Positions 13,420-30,284 of a stretch of 64,000 nucleotides of DNA are shown here, in pieces. The DNA is taken from NCBI GenBank assembly GCA_951802425.1, contig OX637796.1:1364001-1428000 (forward strand), written 5' to 3'. Positions within the stretch are counted from its first letter, which is position 1, and each line of letters opens with the position of its first letter. The stretch comes from Clavaria fumosa (lineage: Eukaryota; Basidiomycota; Agaricomycetes; Agaricales; Clavariaceae). The position numbers and the translations under genes were made by a program. The notes under the pieces are model-generated. The model was not told where the DNA came from. It did no database searches and was given only the letters and a program-made list of their open reading frames with translations.

Positions 13420-14019
13420 CGTACTATACTAGGGTAAACTACAAGTCGGTCACCTTGTGGACATCGTCACTGAATTCTAATTGGTCCGAGATAAGATTGT
13501 GGCCGTTACACGGGCCCGCGCACGATCACCTGCGTCTCATCTCCCCTCTCGGCCCCTGCCTCGTCTCACATGCATGCCACCAAGGACGCCTCACGACGGC
13601 CCGTCTTTCGGGACGCGCAAGTCCCGGTCCGTTCCAAGTGACTAGAGCGCAGGTCAACCACACTTGTTTCCTCGTCAAGTAGCAACTACCCAAGGGGGTG
13701 CGGGGTTCAGTCGCGTATAGCCCCCTTATCACTCTTTTTTGCAGGTGTCCCCGATTGGTGCGACCCACCTCTCCGAGAGAGGGGGCATCATCTGAGCGCG
13801 CTGTCTCTATCCTATCCGTTGCGTTCTATATAATCTCGCTCTGGCCTCATCATCGTGCAGATTCCATTACAACATCCTTCTGTTCTTAGCCAGCACTTCC
13901 GAAGCCTGCTTGTCGCTTCTTACCCCCTCTCCCTCGCTCTCCGTTCGTTCGTGGTCTTTACCTGCCGCTCCTGACCCACAGTCACCCCCGTCCAGCCCCG
14001 TCGTCAACCCCGCCATACA
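13420..14019. other. Intergenic region (divergent promoters)
   Basis: Shared upstream region of RPA12 (-) and the hypothetical gene at 14020 (+). It has pyrimidine-rich tracts just before 14020. No gene seen. Confidence 0.5.
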
Positions 14020-15397
14020 ATGGGCCCTCGCGTCGACCGCTGCCTCTCGCAAGAAGACTTCGTTGCACTCAAGTGCACGCTCTCAGAGTGCAACAAGGCG
14101 TACCGCTTCGTCGCAAGCCGCTGGCGCGCGATCTACTCCGATCAGGCCGCCGCCAACAACAGCCCGAACCACCGCCACCGTGCGCAGCGTCTCGGTCTCA
14201 ACGTCGACGTCAAGAAGGCGCTCAGGTGCCCGCAGCGCGCGGTCTCCGTCCTCCCGCTGCCCGTCATCGACCGCACGATGAGCCCGACGGCCACTAACCC
14301 CCCCAACGTCATCGTCCCCACTCAAGCTCGTCCAAATGTTAATGCTGAGGCCCGTGGTCAACAACATCAGCAGCACCACGTGCGCGGGATCGCAGCGCAT
14401 CAACCACACCTTGACCAACCACGCCCACCACACTTTGACCCACCACGCTACCACCACCAAGCACAATATCAGCCAATGGAAGTGAACAAGACCTCCGCCG
14501 CCGCCGTTGCCACTGCTGCTGTCGCTCCACCCCAGCAACCACGACAACCGGTAGTAGCAGACCCGCGCCTTCGCCGTCTGCGCTTCAAGCGCCACTGGAC
14601 GGACACGAGCAGCGCCAGCCTCGCGTCGCCCGCTGGCTCCGATAATAACCGTGGTAGGGAGGAACTCGGAACGTGTTTGTCCTGATCCAGACTCATTTGT
14701 CGTTGCTCTCGCAGTGCCCCGCATCGCGCTCGCTCACAAACAGCCCAATGTCACGTTCCTCACATCACTCATGAAACGACCAACGTTCTTCGGCGGCTCG
14801 TCGTCGAAGCGCACCGAGTCTGCTGCGGTCGGAGCTGATGCTACCGTTGCAGCTACGATGTCGGCTGATGCTGCGGCTCCTTCTGTCCGTGGAGAGCATT
14901 GCTATGACTCTATCCGCAGTAATCATGTGCACGCGGGCGCAGGGGCGCACATGTTTTGTACTGACGTGACTTGCGAGTCTCCCTCGTCCGATCCACGTGA
15001 GTTGTTCTTCCTTTTCATCGTTCAGTCGTTTTGACGGAGGCTTTCTCTCGTTGTAGACTCGTCGCTGTCGCAGCTTGATACGCCGGTCAGTCCTTTCTGT
15101 AGACTCTTCTTTTCTTGTTAGTCCTCACTCAAAATTTCCTTCCTGTCCGCCAACAGAGTGATGTTGGTTCGACATTCGCCGCGCCTAATGGCCAGACCAA
15201 GCGCCATTACATAGATGACAGGCTTGGGTCGACTGTCGACATCACAGCTAAGGTATAGCAGATCGGTTTCATTTCCCTACCCAGAAGCACAGGTTAATAT
15301 TGCTCTTTGCTGCCAGAAGTACCTTAGGAATCGCTGGTCTGGCTCATCCGTGAGGACGGACGGCTCCTGCATCGGTGATGCGATGATCTTCACCTGA
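14020..15397 (+). CDS. Hypothetical protein with His/Gln/Pro-rich middle
   Basis: I do not recognise this gene. The model starts MGPRVDRCLSQEDFVALKCT at 14020, the first ATG of a long open exon. The next residues (LSECNKAYRFVASRWRAIY) look folded and contain two cysteines. A His/Gln/Pro-rich disordered stretch (about residues 95-190) follows. Splices at about 14653-14713, 15000-15056, 15087-15156 and 15255-15316 all keep frame. They link to exons reading VPRIALAHKQPNVTFLTSLM, HSSLSQLDTP, SDVGSTFAAPNGQTKRHYID and KYLRNRWSGSSVRTDGSCIG, with a stop at 15397. Total about 380 residues. Five consistent splice junctions argue that it is a real gene. There is no signal peptide or membrane helix. Confidence 0.6.
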
Positions 15398-16235
15398 TCC
15401 ACCACCAAAACTCAGACTCTTCCGCGTTGCGCGGTTCGACTGCTTTCTCCTCATCAGACATATTGATTTGCACACGCATTGTCCGTTACGGTCCTTTTAT
15501 AATTTTTTTTTTCTTATTTTTTCCTCGGTTTTTCCTTCAGGGTATTTATTTATAAATTATTCGAGGCACCCTCAGCCATCTCGCCTACCTGTGCCATGTA
15601 TCTCACGCCCTGTATTGAAATACCGGCTCACCATATATATGTATCTCTTGAGAACTGTGTAGTTCTGAAATCCGACTATTACCCCCCCCCCAATCCATTT
15701 CGTAGATTGTTCCATTTTTGCAATGCTTGGTTGTACTCTGTGGCAAGCAAACATCGCCTTACTAGTGGTCAGGTCCAAGCCAGAAAATGCGAAATTTCAG
15801 CTCGTGCTTGGCCCACACCTCGACCGTTTCTGTTCCCTCCCTCGTGACAGATCATCTGGCTAGTTTGAATGCGAGGCACGGAACGAAACGCGGCATGTTG
15901 CATTGTACGAGCGCCAACTATCGTGATCGTGCTCCCGAGGACAGGTGACGGTTTTGCAACATGCTAGGACATATCGAGGAAAGGCTCGTATACCGTTGTC
16001 AAAAGAAGTCTGTAACTGTCTGTAACTAGAGCATCGAGGCACTGGTACAAGTCGAGACATTCTCTCAGCCCGCGTTTGCTCCTTGCGACTAGCTCACGTT
16101 TTCTTCCATTATCTACTCTAGCCGTGTATGATACACCTGTGGGGTCTGTGTCTAAGGGTGTCCTCGCGGTGTCGTATTCCCAGTCGTTACCATATGGAAG
16201 AACAAAAAACAGTCAGGAAAGAAAAACGTCCCCAA
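15398..16235. other. Intergenic region
   Basis: Between the hypothetical gene (+) and the F-box gene (-). It contains AT-rich 3' flank sequence, a poly-C run near 15681-15690 and no ORF with coding character. Confidence 0.5.
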
Positions 16236-17152
16236 TCACTCCGGCCAAGTTTCCTCCCAAGCGCCCTTGTCTCGCGGGCCGCCCGTACTCCCGACCTTGC
16301 TCTTGCGCTGCGACTTACGCCCACCTAGTTCCTTGTACATTAACCGCATCTGTACCTTGTCCGGCACAACTTCCGCCTCCTGACGCCACTGTTCCTCACG
16401 CAGCTCCCGCGGTGTGCGGTATCCCGATGACAGCGGCGACGCGCGCCCGGAGGGAGGCGCCGGGCTGCGTGGTGGCGAGTTGTGCCCGTTTCCTTGTATA
16501 TAAAGGATGCGCTATGGAGCAGGAGAGAGACGTGAGTGTTGTAGAAGTAAATGAGGCATTCGCTTACCCAGTTCTGCTTTGACTCCCTCTTTGACCACTT
16601 ACCCGTAGGCAGCCTGCCATCGTGAAAATACTCGCGACGATACCGCTGGAACCACACTGTGCTCGGTGTGTAAGCCCCAGACACAACGAGGATAAGTCTC
16701 GGAGACGTCGACGCACCGTAATTGAGAGTCTGGCTCCTGTTCCACTTGCGCGACACGAGAGCGCACTTGGCTAGGTCTACGATGGACAAGTAGCGAAAGA
16801 TATGCTGTGAGAGCTCAGTTGGTAGTGCTTTCAGCGGGTCCCCCGACTGCGGAGATGTTGCGTGGAGCGGGGACCGTGCCGGAGTCGACCGTAGCGGGAA
16901 ACCATCCAAAGTTGGGGAAGATGGGCGGGTAGGGGCATTGGAGCGCGTAGGCGTCCCAGCCGGGGACACCTTGGAAAGCCCATCGTCAGCCCTGATGTAA
17001 GAGTGAGGTCCTCCATTAGCACTCACGACGCTGATCCATTCATCCTCTGAGTCTTCCGCATGGCTGTTAGCGTGGCGATTGAGGCTGACGATGGCGAGCC
17101 TCTTCTCAAGGGTGTCTGTGGGCGGGCGCAGCACGTCTTGTAGCAGGCTCAT
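16236..17152 (-). CDS. F-box protein
   Basis: F-box proteins present substrates to SCF ubiquitin ligases through Skp1. The product starts MSLLQDVLRPPTDTLEKRL and has a disordered Ser/Pro/Thr region. The F-box runs about residues 108-145 (LKALPTELSQHIFRYLSIVD, LAKCALVSRKWNR), followed by STVWFQRYRREYFHDGRLPT. An intron of about 55 nt (near 16501-16556) leads to a tail with RTPRELREEQWRQEAE, VQMRLMYKELGGRKSQ and a GGPRDKGAWEE end, stopping at 16236. The C-terminal KELGGRK...GGPRDKGAW pattern recurs in fungal F-box proteins of unknown target. About 285 residues. It lies downstream of DPM1 on the same strand. Confidence 0.78.
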
Positions 17153-17292
17153 CGCGGATGGTGTTTAAGTGGGACATCGAGCACGGCGTTGCAAGTCGTT
17201 TGTGCCTCGCCTGCACCTGACGTGTGCTGACGTAAAGCAAAAATTTTGTACGCACGTGCTTTGCAACACGTGATTATCAATAGCATAATAAT

Positions 17293-18423
<1,131 letters not shown>

Positions 18424-18509
18424 TCAAGTCCATCCAGCCACGCCGAGTCGCGCTGACGCCGAGCACAACGTGACCACACCAAAACACACAGTGACCGGCG
18501 ACCCGTCCA

Positions 18510-19376
18510 ATGTCCTCTCCCGAGTCCTCTCCGCCATCGTCGGACGACGAATCAACAGCCTCGGAGCCAGGCACGCCGAGGGCCGTGACCCCTGCCATCG
18601 CGCACCTCAAGTCGCTCTTGCGCCGGACGCTGCGCATCTGGATTGATGACGGGCGCGTCTTCGTCGGCACGTTTGCTGGCACTGACAAGCCGCTCAACCT
18701 CATTCTACTTTACACGGAAGAGTTTCGCCCAGACGAATACGACGACGGTGCGGATGAGGGCAAGGGCAAAGGCAAAGGCAAGGGCGCTGTCAGGACAGCT
18801 TCCCCGAGCTCCTACGCCGAGGGCAGCAACAATGTTAACAACACAAACGACGGAGAAGAAGAGATGGAGAAGCCAAAGCTTTTCCGGAGTCGCTTCGTTG
18901 GCCAGGTTGTCATCCCATGGAAACTCATTCGCAAGGTCGAACTCCAAGATACTGACATAAAGGGACCCGCCGCTACCTCCCCCAGTAATGCCAGTGTCGA
19001 CAACACCCCAAAAGCTAGCATCAGCAACATTGATGCTAGTACCAGCACCAGTACCAGCCCCAAAACCTTTGGTGGTGGCACCAAGGGTACCACCTTTGGC
19101 ACAACCACCTTTGACGCTAGCGCGTTCAGCATCAGCACCAGCACCTTTGGCAGCAGTAGCACCTTTGGCAGCGGCGGCACCTTTGGCAGCAGCGGCACCT
19201 TTGGCAGCGGCAGCACCTTTGGCAGCGGCAGCGCCTTTGGCAGCAGCACCTTTGGCACCAGCGCGTTCGGCGCCAACACTAGCGCGTTCACTTTCACCTC
19301 CAGCCCAAGCTTCACCCCCTCACGGGCTCCGCCCAGTGGCACCAGGCCCCGACCAGATCCACGTCTGTGCCTGTAG
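18510..19376 (+). CDS. LSM-domain protein (NAA38/LSMD1-like) with FG-repeat tail
   Basis: A single open exon of 288 residues. After an acidic/Ser N-terminus (about residues 1-25) comes a clear LSM fold: LKSLLRRTLRIWIDDGRVFV, GTFAGTDKPLNLILLYTEEF, a charged Gly-Lys insert, then RSRFVGQVVIPWKLIRKVEL. This matches LSMD1/NAA38, the auxiliary subunit of the NatC N-terminal acetyltransferase (Mak31 in yeast). Family proteins normally end soon after the last strand. Here the frame continues about 130 residues into Ser/Thr/Gly with at least ten FG dipeptides (TFGSG, TFGSS and similar), as in nucleoporins. The reverse strand of the tail is also open because of the repeat, but lacks any domain. LSM assignment strong, tail function unknown. 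Confidence 0.8.
   Translation: MSSPESSPPSSDDESTASEPGTPRAVTPAIAHLKSLLRRTLRIWIDDGRVFVGTFAGTDKPLNLILLYTEEFRPDEYDDGADEGKGKGKGKGAVRTASPSSYAEGSNNVNNTNDGEEEMEKPKLFRSRFVGQVVIPWKLIRKVELQDTDIKGPAATSPSNASVDNTPKASISNIDASTSTSTSPKTFGGGTKGTTFGTTTFDASAFSISTSTFGSSSTFGSGGTFGSSGTFGSGSTFGSGSAFGSSTFGTSAFGANTSAFTFTSSPSFTPSRAPPSGTRPRPDPRLCL
19129..19290 (+). repeat. Imperfect 18-nt tandem repeat encoding FG motifs
   Basis: About eight imperfect copies of a unit like agcacctttggcagcggc, in phase with the LSM-protein reading frame and giving S-T-F-G-S-G repeats. Confidence 0.8.
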
Positions 19377-20037
19377 TCAGACAAGCGATTCCCTGCCATT
19401 TCGTTGTGCCCCTCAACATTTGAGGATCGCAGCGATGTGGATGCCCAGCGTACGTGCTACCTTTCCCTTCTTCTGAGGTCCCGGTTCTGGGTTGCTGTAA
19501 CCTGTTTCCAGTCAGGTGAACAGGCTCTAGTAGCACCAAAACAGGAGCTGAGGAACGTCTCGCTTTCTGGGTGTTCCTTGAAACGCTCTCTTTCAAAAAC
19601 TCCATTTTCTCGCTCGCCTCCGACGCTAATTGCCTCCGCCATCATCGCGATCTGGAATCGATCGAAAGCAAGGAAGACACGATGCGTCGGAATTGAAATC
19701 ACCACAACTTGCTTGTATCAAGCACGACTTCTAGTCCATCTCTAGCAGTGCAATCACGATTGCAATCGATCAGCGCTCAACACCTCCACAGGAACATAAA
19801 ATGTATTGTTACACATAGAATTACAGCTTAAATGATGCAGGGAAAACATATTGGTAATCGGGGCGTAGGTGTTCGAGCCTAGCCCTTTGAGCGCAGAACA
19901 GACGGGCGCTCATACGAAGCGTCAAAGTGTCTTGGAAGGCCTATGGGCGGTCAGTCCAGTTGGTTAAATATTCCGAAGAGAAGATAAATCCAGGTCGGAG
20001 TGGGGGCGCAGTGCCCCTAATCGAAGGGGAGGCCGCG
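19377..20037. other. Intergenic region between convergent genes
   Basis: 3' flanks of the LSM-FG gene (+) and the SEL1-repeat gene (-). Short ORFs on both strands have no coding character. Confidence 0.5.
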
Positions 20038-21238
20038 TCATTTAAATTTCTCTTTATAGATCCAAGCCAGCCCAACGTCGCTGACTCCCTGGGCAACCTA
20101 CAACAAGGTGGAGTTTCAGAGAACAAACACTTTTCGGCGACGGTTTGCCGTTACTGACCGCTGCCCGATACCATTTCGCCGCTTCCTTGCGGTTCTTCTT
20201 GCAGCCCTTGCCGTTTGCGAGGCAGAATGCTAGGTCGGCCTGCGCATCGGCATCCCCCAGCTTCGCCGCTGTGGTATAATAACTCTGTACCCTCCGCGTC
20301 AGGGGCTATATTGTAGACATAGGTTTCCAGAATTACTCACGACTGCCATCTTCTTGTCCTTTTGGACACCCCATCCCTGGAAGAAACATTGGCCGACTTC
20401 ATATATCGCAATGACAAGCTCGTCCTATGAGTTTCGGGAGGTGAAGTAACTGCATCGGGATGAACGGTGATACCCGTACCTGAACGATATGAGCGTCCTT
20501 TTGCCCCTCCACACGCTCTAGGCCCTCGACCGCCGTCTCGGCTGCCTTACGGAGCCACTTGTATCCGCTCGCTTCATCTTTCGGGCAGCCCCAGCCGTGC
20601 CGCAGCGCTAGGCCCCACATGAGCATGCCCACGGCGCAGCCGCCTTCTTCCTTGGCGCTCCGCTCGAAACACGCTGCGGACTCCTCGAGGCGGTTCGCCT
20701 CGTGGTGCTGGATTCCGAGCTGCAGGTGTGCATAGGCACGCTGCGAGCCAAGCCGGGAGGAGGAGGGCGGAGCGGGGATGCCCGATCGACGGGACGAGAT
20801 GGGGCGCGCTGGCACAGCGGCAGCAGCGGCCGAGACCAGCATGGGATGCGAAAGCAGGGAGTCGAAGGCGTCCGGGGGCTGTCCTACGACGTGGCCCGCA
20901 GCATTCCTGTACAGCATGGCTCCGAAGTCAAAGGTGGAGGCGGTCTCGTCGTACTCGCTCGTGGCGGCGTACGACTCGGAGTCGCGGGTGGAGGTGCGGA
21001 GGGTCATCATGGAGGTGCCACGGAACGGGCCATGTAATAGAGGAGAGAGCGGAGCTGAGTGTTGTGAATCACGACCATTAGGGCCGCTGGGGTAATTTGG
21101 TGGGACGAAATGGTTTGGAGAGGGATGGGGTGTGATGATGTCGAGCGCATGAGTGGTCGGCCTGAAGGGTGGCGTCGACGATGGTGGTGGTGGTGGTTGT
21201 GGCTGAGGCGCTCGCGCTCGTTGAAAGAACGACTTCAT
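20038..21238 (-). CDS. SEL1-repeat protein (fungal DSF2-like)
   Basis: The N-terminal 150 residues are Pro/Ser/Ala-rich and disordered, beginning MKSFFQRARAPQPQPPPPPS. SEL1-type TPR repeats follow: RAYAHLQLGIQHHEANRLEE with CFERSAKEEG, then VGMLMWGLALRHGWGCPKDE with GYKWLRKAAETA, a linker exon (VGQCFFQGWGVQKDKKMA), and KLGDADAQADLAFCLANGKG with CKKNRKEAAKWYRAA. The last intron joins to VAQGVSDVGLAWIYKEKFK and the stop at 20038. SEL1 arrays are protein-binding scaffolds. In fungi this layout resembles Dsf2 and, more distantly, the chitin synthase activator Chs4/Skt5. There is no CAAX box, which argues against Chs4. About 350 residues. Confidence 0.78.
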
Positions 21239-21474
21239 CGCTCGTTGTATCCCAGGACGCTGTCCAGTGAGTCAAGGAGCGAAGGTAGGAGGGTAAGAGT
21301 AAAGTACAAGATATGGCTCAGCCTGAGAGGAAGGGTTGGTAATGTAACATGGGAAATTGGAAACGGCGGTGGTCGTTGACCAAATAAAGATTACAAAAGC
21401 AACTGGGCATACTGTACTGTAACTACTGTAACACCCCCCTGAGCGCTTACGCTCTACACAACGCCAAGCCAACA

Positions 21475-26138
<4,664 letters not shown>

Positions 26139-26268
26139 GGCCAAAGGTTTGGTGTGTGTTGTGTGCGTTGGCGAGCGAAGGGTGTTTGTTTGTTGTGCTC
26201 GTGGTGGTCACGCGGTGGCGGTGCCTTGTGCAAATTCTCTCTGCGTCTGCGTCTCTGGTTCGGGAGCC

Positions 26269-26724
26269 ATGCTCGTCTGCCGCCATCTCCGCCAGCTGGT
26301 GCCCCCCGCGCGGGGGGCGGCACACCTCCAGCGTCTCACAACAGCAGCGGAGACGACGACGACGGCAGCGCACGAACCGCACAGCGAGCTTCCCCCTCCG
26401 CCAGCATCCCAAGACGGGTCCCCTGGCGCAACACCAGCACTACCAAATTCAACACCAACCCCCCCCCGCCGCGCACGCCGCCCGCCACCAATCTTCATCC
26501 GCGGCGGCCGCCTCCTCACCGCAGCCCCGCGCACATGGTGCCGCCCGCTCGCGCCGGGCGTGCTCCCCGCATACGACGAGGCGCTGCGCGTGCTCCGCGC
26601 CGACGCGGGTGCGCTGCGACGCGAGGCGGGCGCGCTGCGGGGCGCGCTTGCGGCGCTCGAGCGGCGCGCGGGGTCGGCTGCTGCTGGGGGGCATGCCCCA
26701 GGTAGTAGTGCTGCGGGAGGTGCC

Positions 26725-26756
<32 letters not shown>

Positions 26757-28170
26757 TCCCGATCCTCGCGCTGCGCAGGACCCGGAAGCGCTCCGCGCGC
26801 GCCTGGAGAAGCTAGAGCTCGAGGCGGAGACGAACCTGCCGAGCGTGCGGTGGGCCGTCGCGCAGGGCATGGGTGGGGCGCCCTCCTCTCCCCTTCCCCT
26901 CTTTTTTTTTTGTTTGTTTCGCGGTTCGTTTACTGATGACGAGCCGCAGCGGACATGTCGCGCCCCGTGCACCGCCACCTCGTCGAGCAAAAATGGCGCT
27001 CAGACGGGGCGCTCGACCTCCTCGTGCGTCCCCTTACACCCTCCCCCTTGCACCCCCTTGCACTCCCACCTGACCACCCCCCCCTCGCCACAGATGGAGC
27101 GCCTACACCAAATGCACGTCATCCCCGACGTCGTGCCAACGCTGCACCCGGGGCTCGACCTGCGCGTCGCGGTGCGCAAGCCCCCCGCGCACCTGCACCG
27201 CGGCACGCGCCGCACGCGCGTGCTCGTCGAGCCCGGGCAGTTCCTCCTCCCCGAGCAGGTGCGCCCCCTCCCCCCCTCCCCGCCTTTTTTCTGCGCGAGA
27301 GACGTCGGCTTGGTTTCCTCACCTGTCATCTGTTCTTTCCCTTTTTTCTTTGATTTGTGTGCTCGGCGCACACAGACCCTCCAGCCGCCGACGCTCAAAG
27401 TGACCGTCTTCCACACGGACACGCGGCTGTACACCCTCCTCATGGTCGACCCAGGTCAGTCTAGGGTTCCTTCCCCCTCCGTTCTCCGACTGACCGGCTC
27501 ACGGCCCCGCGGCAGACGTACCCGACGAAGCAACCCGCAGCTACAAGACCTACCTCCACTGGCTCCAGTACGCCCCTCTTCCCTCCCTCCTCCCCTAACC
27601 CAAAGCCCAACCCGCCCAACCCAGCCCAAACATCCCCCTCTCCGCCCACTCACCAAACGGGCCCATCCCGCTGCTCCCCACCGCCCCCGCCCCCACCGAC
27701 ACGGGCACAGACACAGGCACACCCACGCCATACGTCCCACCACACCCACAGCGCGGCTCAGGCCCGCACCGCTACGCCATACTGCTCCTCCCGCACGGTG
27801 TCGGCTCCGGCGTCGGCGTCGGCGACGGTGCGGGCGCACCACTCGCGGTGCCGCGCGTGCCGGACGCGGCGCGCCTCGGGTTCGACGTGCGCGCGTTCGT
27901 CGCGCGGTGGGGCCTGCGCCTTGGGGAGCGGGGAGGCGGCAGCGGCGGCGCGTGCATGTGGCGCTCTGAGTGGAGCACCGAGGTGGCTCGCGTGTATCGC
28001 GATGTGTTGAGTGGGTGGTTCTTTTCTCTTTTAGTTGTTGTTGCGCTCACGTTGTTCTATTTTTTTCTGGGGGGGGTTTGGCGTTTGCAGAGCAGGAGGA
28101 GCCGCGCTATGGCCGCATGCCCAGGTACGACCCGTACGAGGAGCTCAAAAAGAGGCAGCGCTACCCGTGA
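26269..28170 (+). CDS. MRPL35: Mitochondrial ribosomal protein mL38 (MRPL35, PEBP-like domain)
   Basis: A large-subunit mitoribosomal protein with a phosphatidylethanolamine-binding-protein fold. The start MLVCRHLRQLVPPARGAAHL gives an Arg-rich targeting peptide; upstream codons in the same frame belong to the promoter. Core motifs: KLELEAETNLPSVRWAVAQG, then across an intron MADMSRPVHRHLVEQKWRSD, LLMERLHQMHVIPDVVPTLH, RRTRVLVEPGQFLLPEQ, TLKVTVFHTDTRLYTLLMVD (the PEBP strand) and YKTYLHWLQ, PHRYAILLLPHG, MWRSEWSTEVARVYRDVL, ending YDPYEELKKRQRYP. Five introns separate these. The sequence is very GC-rich and has an alanine run encoded by CTG/GCT repeats (26723-26757), both absent from most homologues. 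Confidence 0.85.
26723..26757 (+). repeat. (GCT)n trinucleotide repeat encoding poly-Ala
   Basis: About eleven GCT/CTG units inside the mL38 coding sequence. Confidence 0.85.
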
Positions 28171-28213
28171 AGGCGCGCCGCGCCGTCGGTTGCGACGCGT
28201 CGTCCGAGATTAC

Positions 28214-28260
28214 TTGCAGTACAGACATGCAGTACAGACATGCAGTACATACATACATAC
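28214..28260. repeat. Short tandem repeat
   Basis: Three imperfect copies of tgcagtacagaca, running into four catA units. Confidence 0.8.
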
Positions 28261-28776
28261 AATTTATTATTTTTTGGGTGCACGTCGAACCTCCAATCTG
28301 GGCGCATCGATGCCACACCCCACCCCACCATGCCACGGGCACGGACACGAGCGAGAAGATCGATGCCGCATGCAGCGCAGCGTCTACACAACATTCAAAT
28401 TCCTCGATGAATATGTAAGGATTGATTGGGCATCGATTATCACGCCAATCAGGGCGGCGTCTCGCGTCTCGCAGCCGCATATATACTGGCGCAAGGAGTC
28501 GTCGAGTCAGGCCTTAGTCAGGGACGCGAGTTCCGCGGGGCCGCCACACACACACACATCGATTATCATCATGATCTCATGCCGCAACGGCGGGCAGGCG
28601 GGGAACTGCATAAGCGGGGCAGCAGGGCAAGACGCAACACTGGGCAGAGCGCGGGGGGTGGTGCCAGTATGTACTGTATATGTACTGTATGGTAGTACAC
28701 TCGACGTTGCTTTCCAACCAAACAACAACAACAAAAAAAGGCGAGTGAAGAAAGAAAGAAATCGGAGGGATACTTG

Positions 28777-28806
28777 TGTATGTATGTGTGTATGTATGTA
28801 TGTACG
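28777..28806. repeat. (TGTA)n microsatellite
   Basis: Interrupted tetranucleotide repeat, seen directly. Confidence 0.85.
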
Positions 28807-29009
28807 GTGTATATGTAAAAAAACAGAGAGAGAGAAAAAAGAGACGACTCGACTCGACATTCTAGTATGGGGTGTGTGCGCGAGTCAAGAGTAAAGGCAG
28901 GGCCGACAACAGGAACGGAGAACCATTGTCCGGAGAGAGAGAAAGAACGCGAGACGGATGGACAAGAACTAGATTTTAGCATGAATAAGATAACGCAAAG
29001 AGGCGCGCG

Positions 29010-30284
29010 CTAGAACGTCGAGAGGTGGTCCCAGTTCGTGACGACAGGCGGGTCCGGCTCGCGGGGGAACCGATACTGGAACGCTGCAAAAAAAAAGCCA
29101 GCCCATCAGCCCCAACACCGAAAAAGAGGAAGAGAAAGAAAAAAACCACCCACCCCCGTCGCGAACGATCGGGTTCGCCCGCCGCCGCCGCTCCTCCATC
29201 TCCTCGCGCTCCATCTCAATCTCAAACGGCGCCTTCCCGCCAGGCACAGGCACGCGCGCCGCGGGGTCGCGCACCGCCGGCTGCGGCGCCCACCGGCCCC
29301 CGCCGCTCGCCTTGCAGATCGCACTCGCGCGTCGCAGCGGGTACGCCGCGAGCGCGCCGAGCGTGTGCGCGTCCGCGTCTGCGTCCGTGGCGTGTGCTTG
29401 TGCGTGTGCGTAGGCGTAAGCGTGGCTGGTGGGCAGGGTGTGTGAGTAGGAGTGGCACCGCGGGAGCACCGGCTGGCGTGTAGGGGGTCCTGTGCCCGGG
29501 CTGTGCCGCCCGGTGCTGTGGCCGCTGCCGCTGCCGCTGCTGATGCTGCCGGTGCGGGCCGCCACGCGCCGCGTCAGCGGGAGGGCGTGTCCGTCGGGCG
29601 GGGTCAGGATCGGGGATGACGGGGAGGAAGAACGCGCGTCGTCCGAATGGGCCGCGTGCGCGAAGGGGTGCTCCGCGCTGCTGCTTCCGCTGCTGGGTGA
29701 CGTAGTCGAGGGTGTACCCGCTGCGGCAGTGCGCGCGTGCGAGGGTGGGAGGCCGTGGATCTGCTCCCAGCAGTCGTCACACACACGGGCGGGGACGAGC
29801 GGGGAGGCGGGAGAGACGAAGGTGGAGAGGGGGACGTTGCGCGGGGGGTGCACGAAGCTGAGGTGGGCGGTGTCGAGGAGCGGGGTGGAACGGCTGCTGC
29901 AGGGGTGGCAGAATACACCGCCGCATTTCCGGCAGTGGTGACGACGCGCGAGGAGGGAGAACTTGGCGCGGCAGAAGAAGTTGTCGCAGTAGAGCGCGCG
30001 GGAGTCGGGCTGTGGTTGGTTGTGATGAGAAAAAAGGGGCGTGGTGGTGGTAGTGTTAATATTAATTTTTTCCTTACCTTCCAGAGAGACTTTGGGAGGA
30101 GAACGGCGAGATGTTGATTTGGAGGGGAAGAAGGGTCAGTGAATTGATTCTCTGAGTCGCATGAGCTGATAGTAGGGGAAGGAAGAGGGATGTCAGAAGA
30201 GGGAGGTAGATTTGTAGTAGTCGTGAAGAGATGATGATGATTGTGATGATGAGTGGCACGAAGAGCTGAAGCGAGAAGAGACAT
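29010..30284 (-). CDS. FYVE zinc-finger protein
   Basis: FYVE domains bind phosphatidylinositol-3-phosphate on endosomal or vacuolar membranes. The N-terminal exon (30284 down to about 30080) starts MSLLASALRATHHH and is Ser/Thr/His-rich, ending LPKSLWK. After an intron the finger reads PDSRALYCDNFFCRAKFSLL then ARRHHCRKCGGVFCHPCSS, containing the RRHHCRxCG lipid-binding signature. Its last cysteine pair (VCDDCWEQIHG) comes after a longer than usual insert with VHPPRNVPLSTFVSPASP. The rest is disordered, with an Ala-Tyr/His/Asp repeat, then an amphipathic segment EIEMEREEMEERRRR and a conserved-looking end FQYRFPREPDPPVVTNWDHL. About 370 residues. No helicase, lipid kinase or RING domain follows, so it is not Fab1 or Pib1. 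Confidence 0.78.

Larger units (their letters stand above)
28171..29009. other. Intergenic region with microsatellites between convergent genes
   Basis: Between the 3' ends of mL38 (+) and the FYVE gene (-). It contains a roughly 15-bp tandem unit (gcagtacagacat) with trailing (catA)n at 28214-28260 and a (TGTA)n tract at 28777-28806. No gene seen. Confidence 0.6.

Noticed and set aside
18812..19399. Minus-strand ORF with Leu-Pro-Lys-Val repeats
   Set aside because: It is the reverse reading of the FG-coding tandem repeat; the LSM domain is on the plus strand.
19860..19900. B-box-like ttcgagcc, possible tRNA
   Set aside because: No matching A box or cloverleaf nearby.
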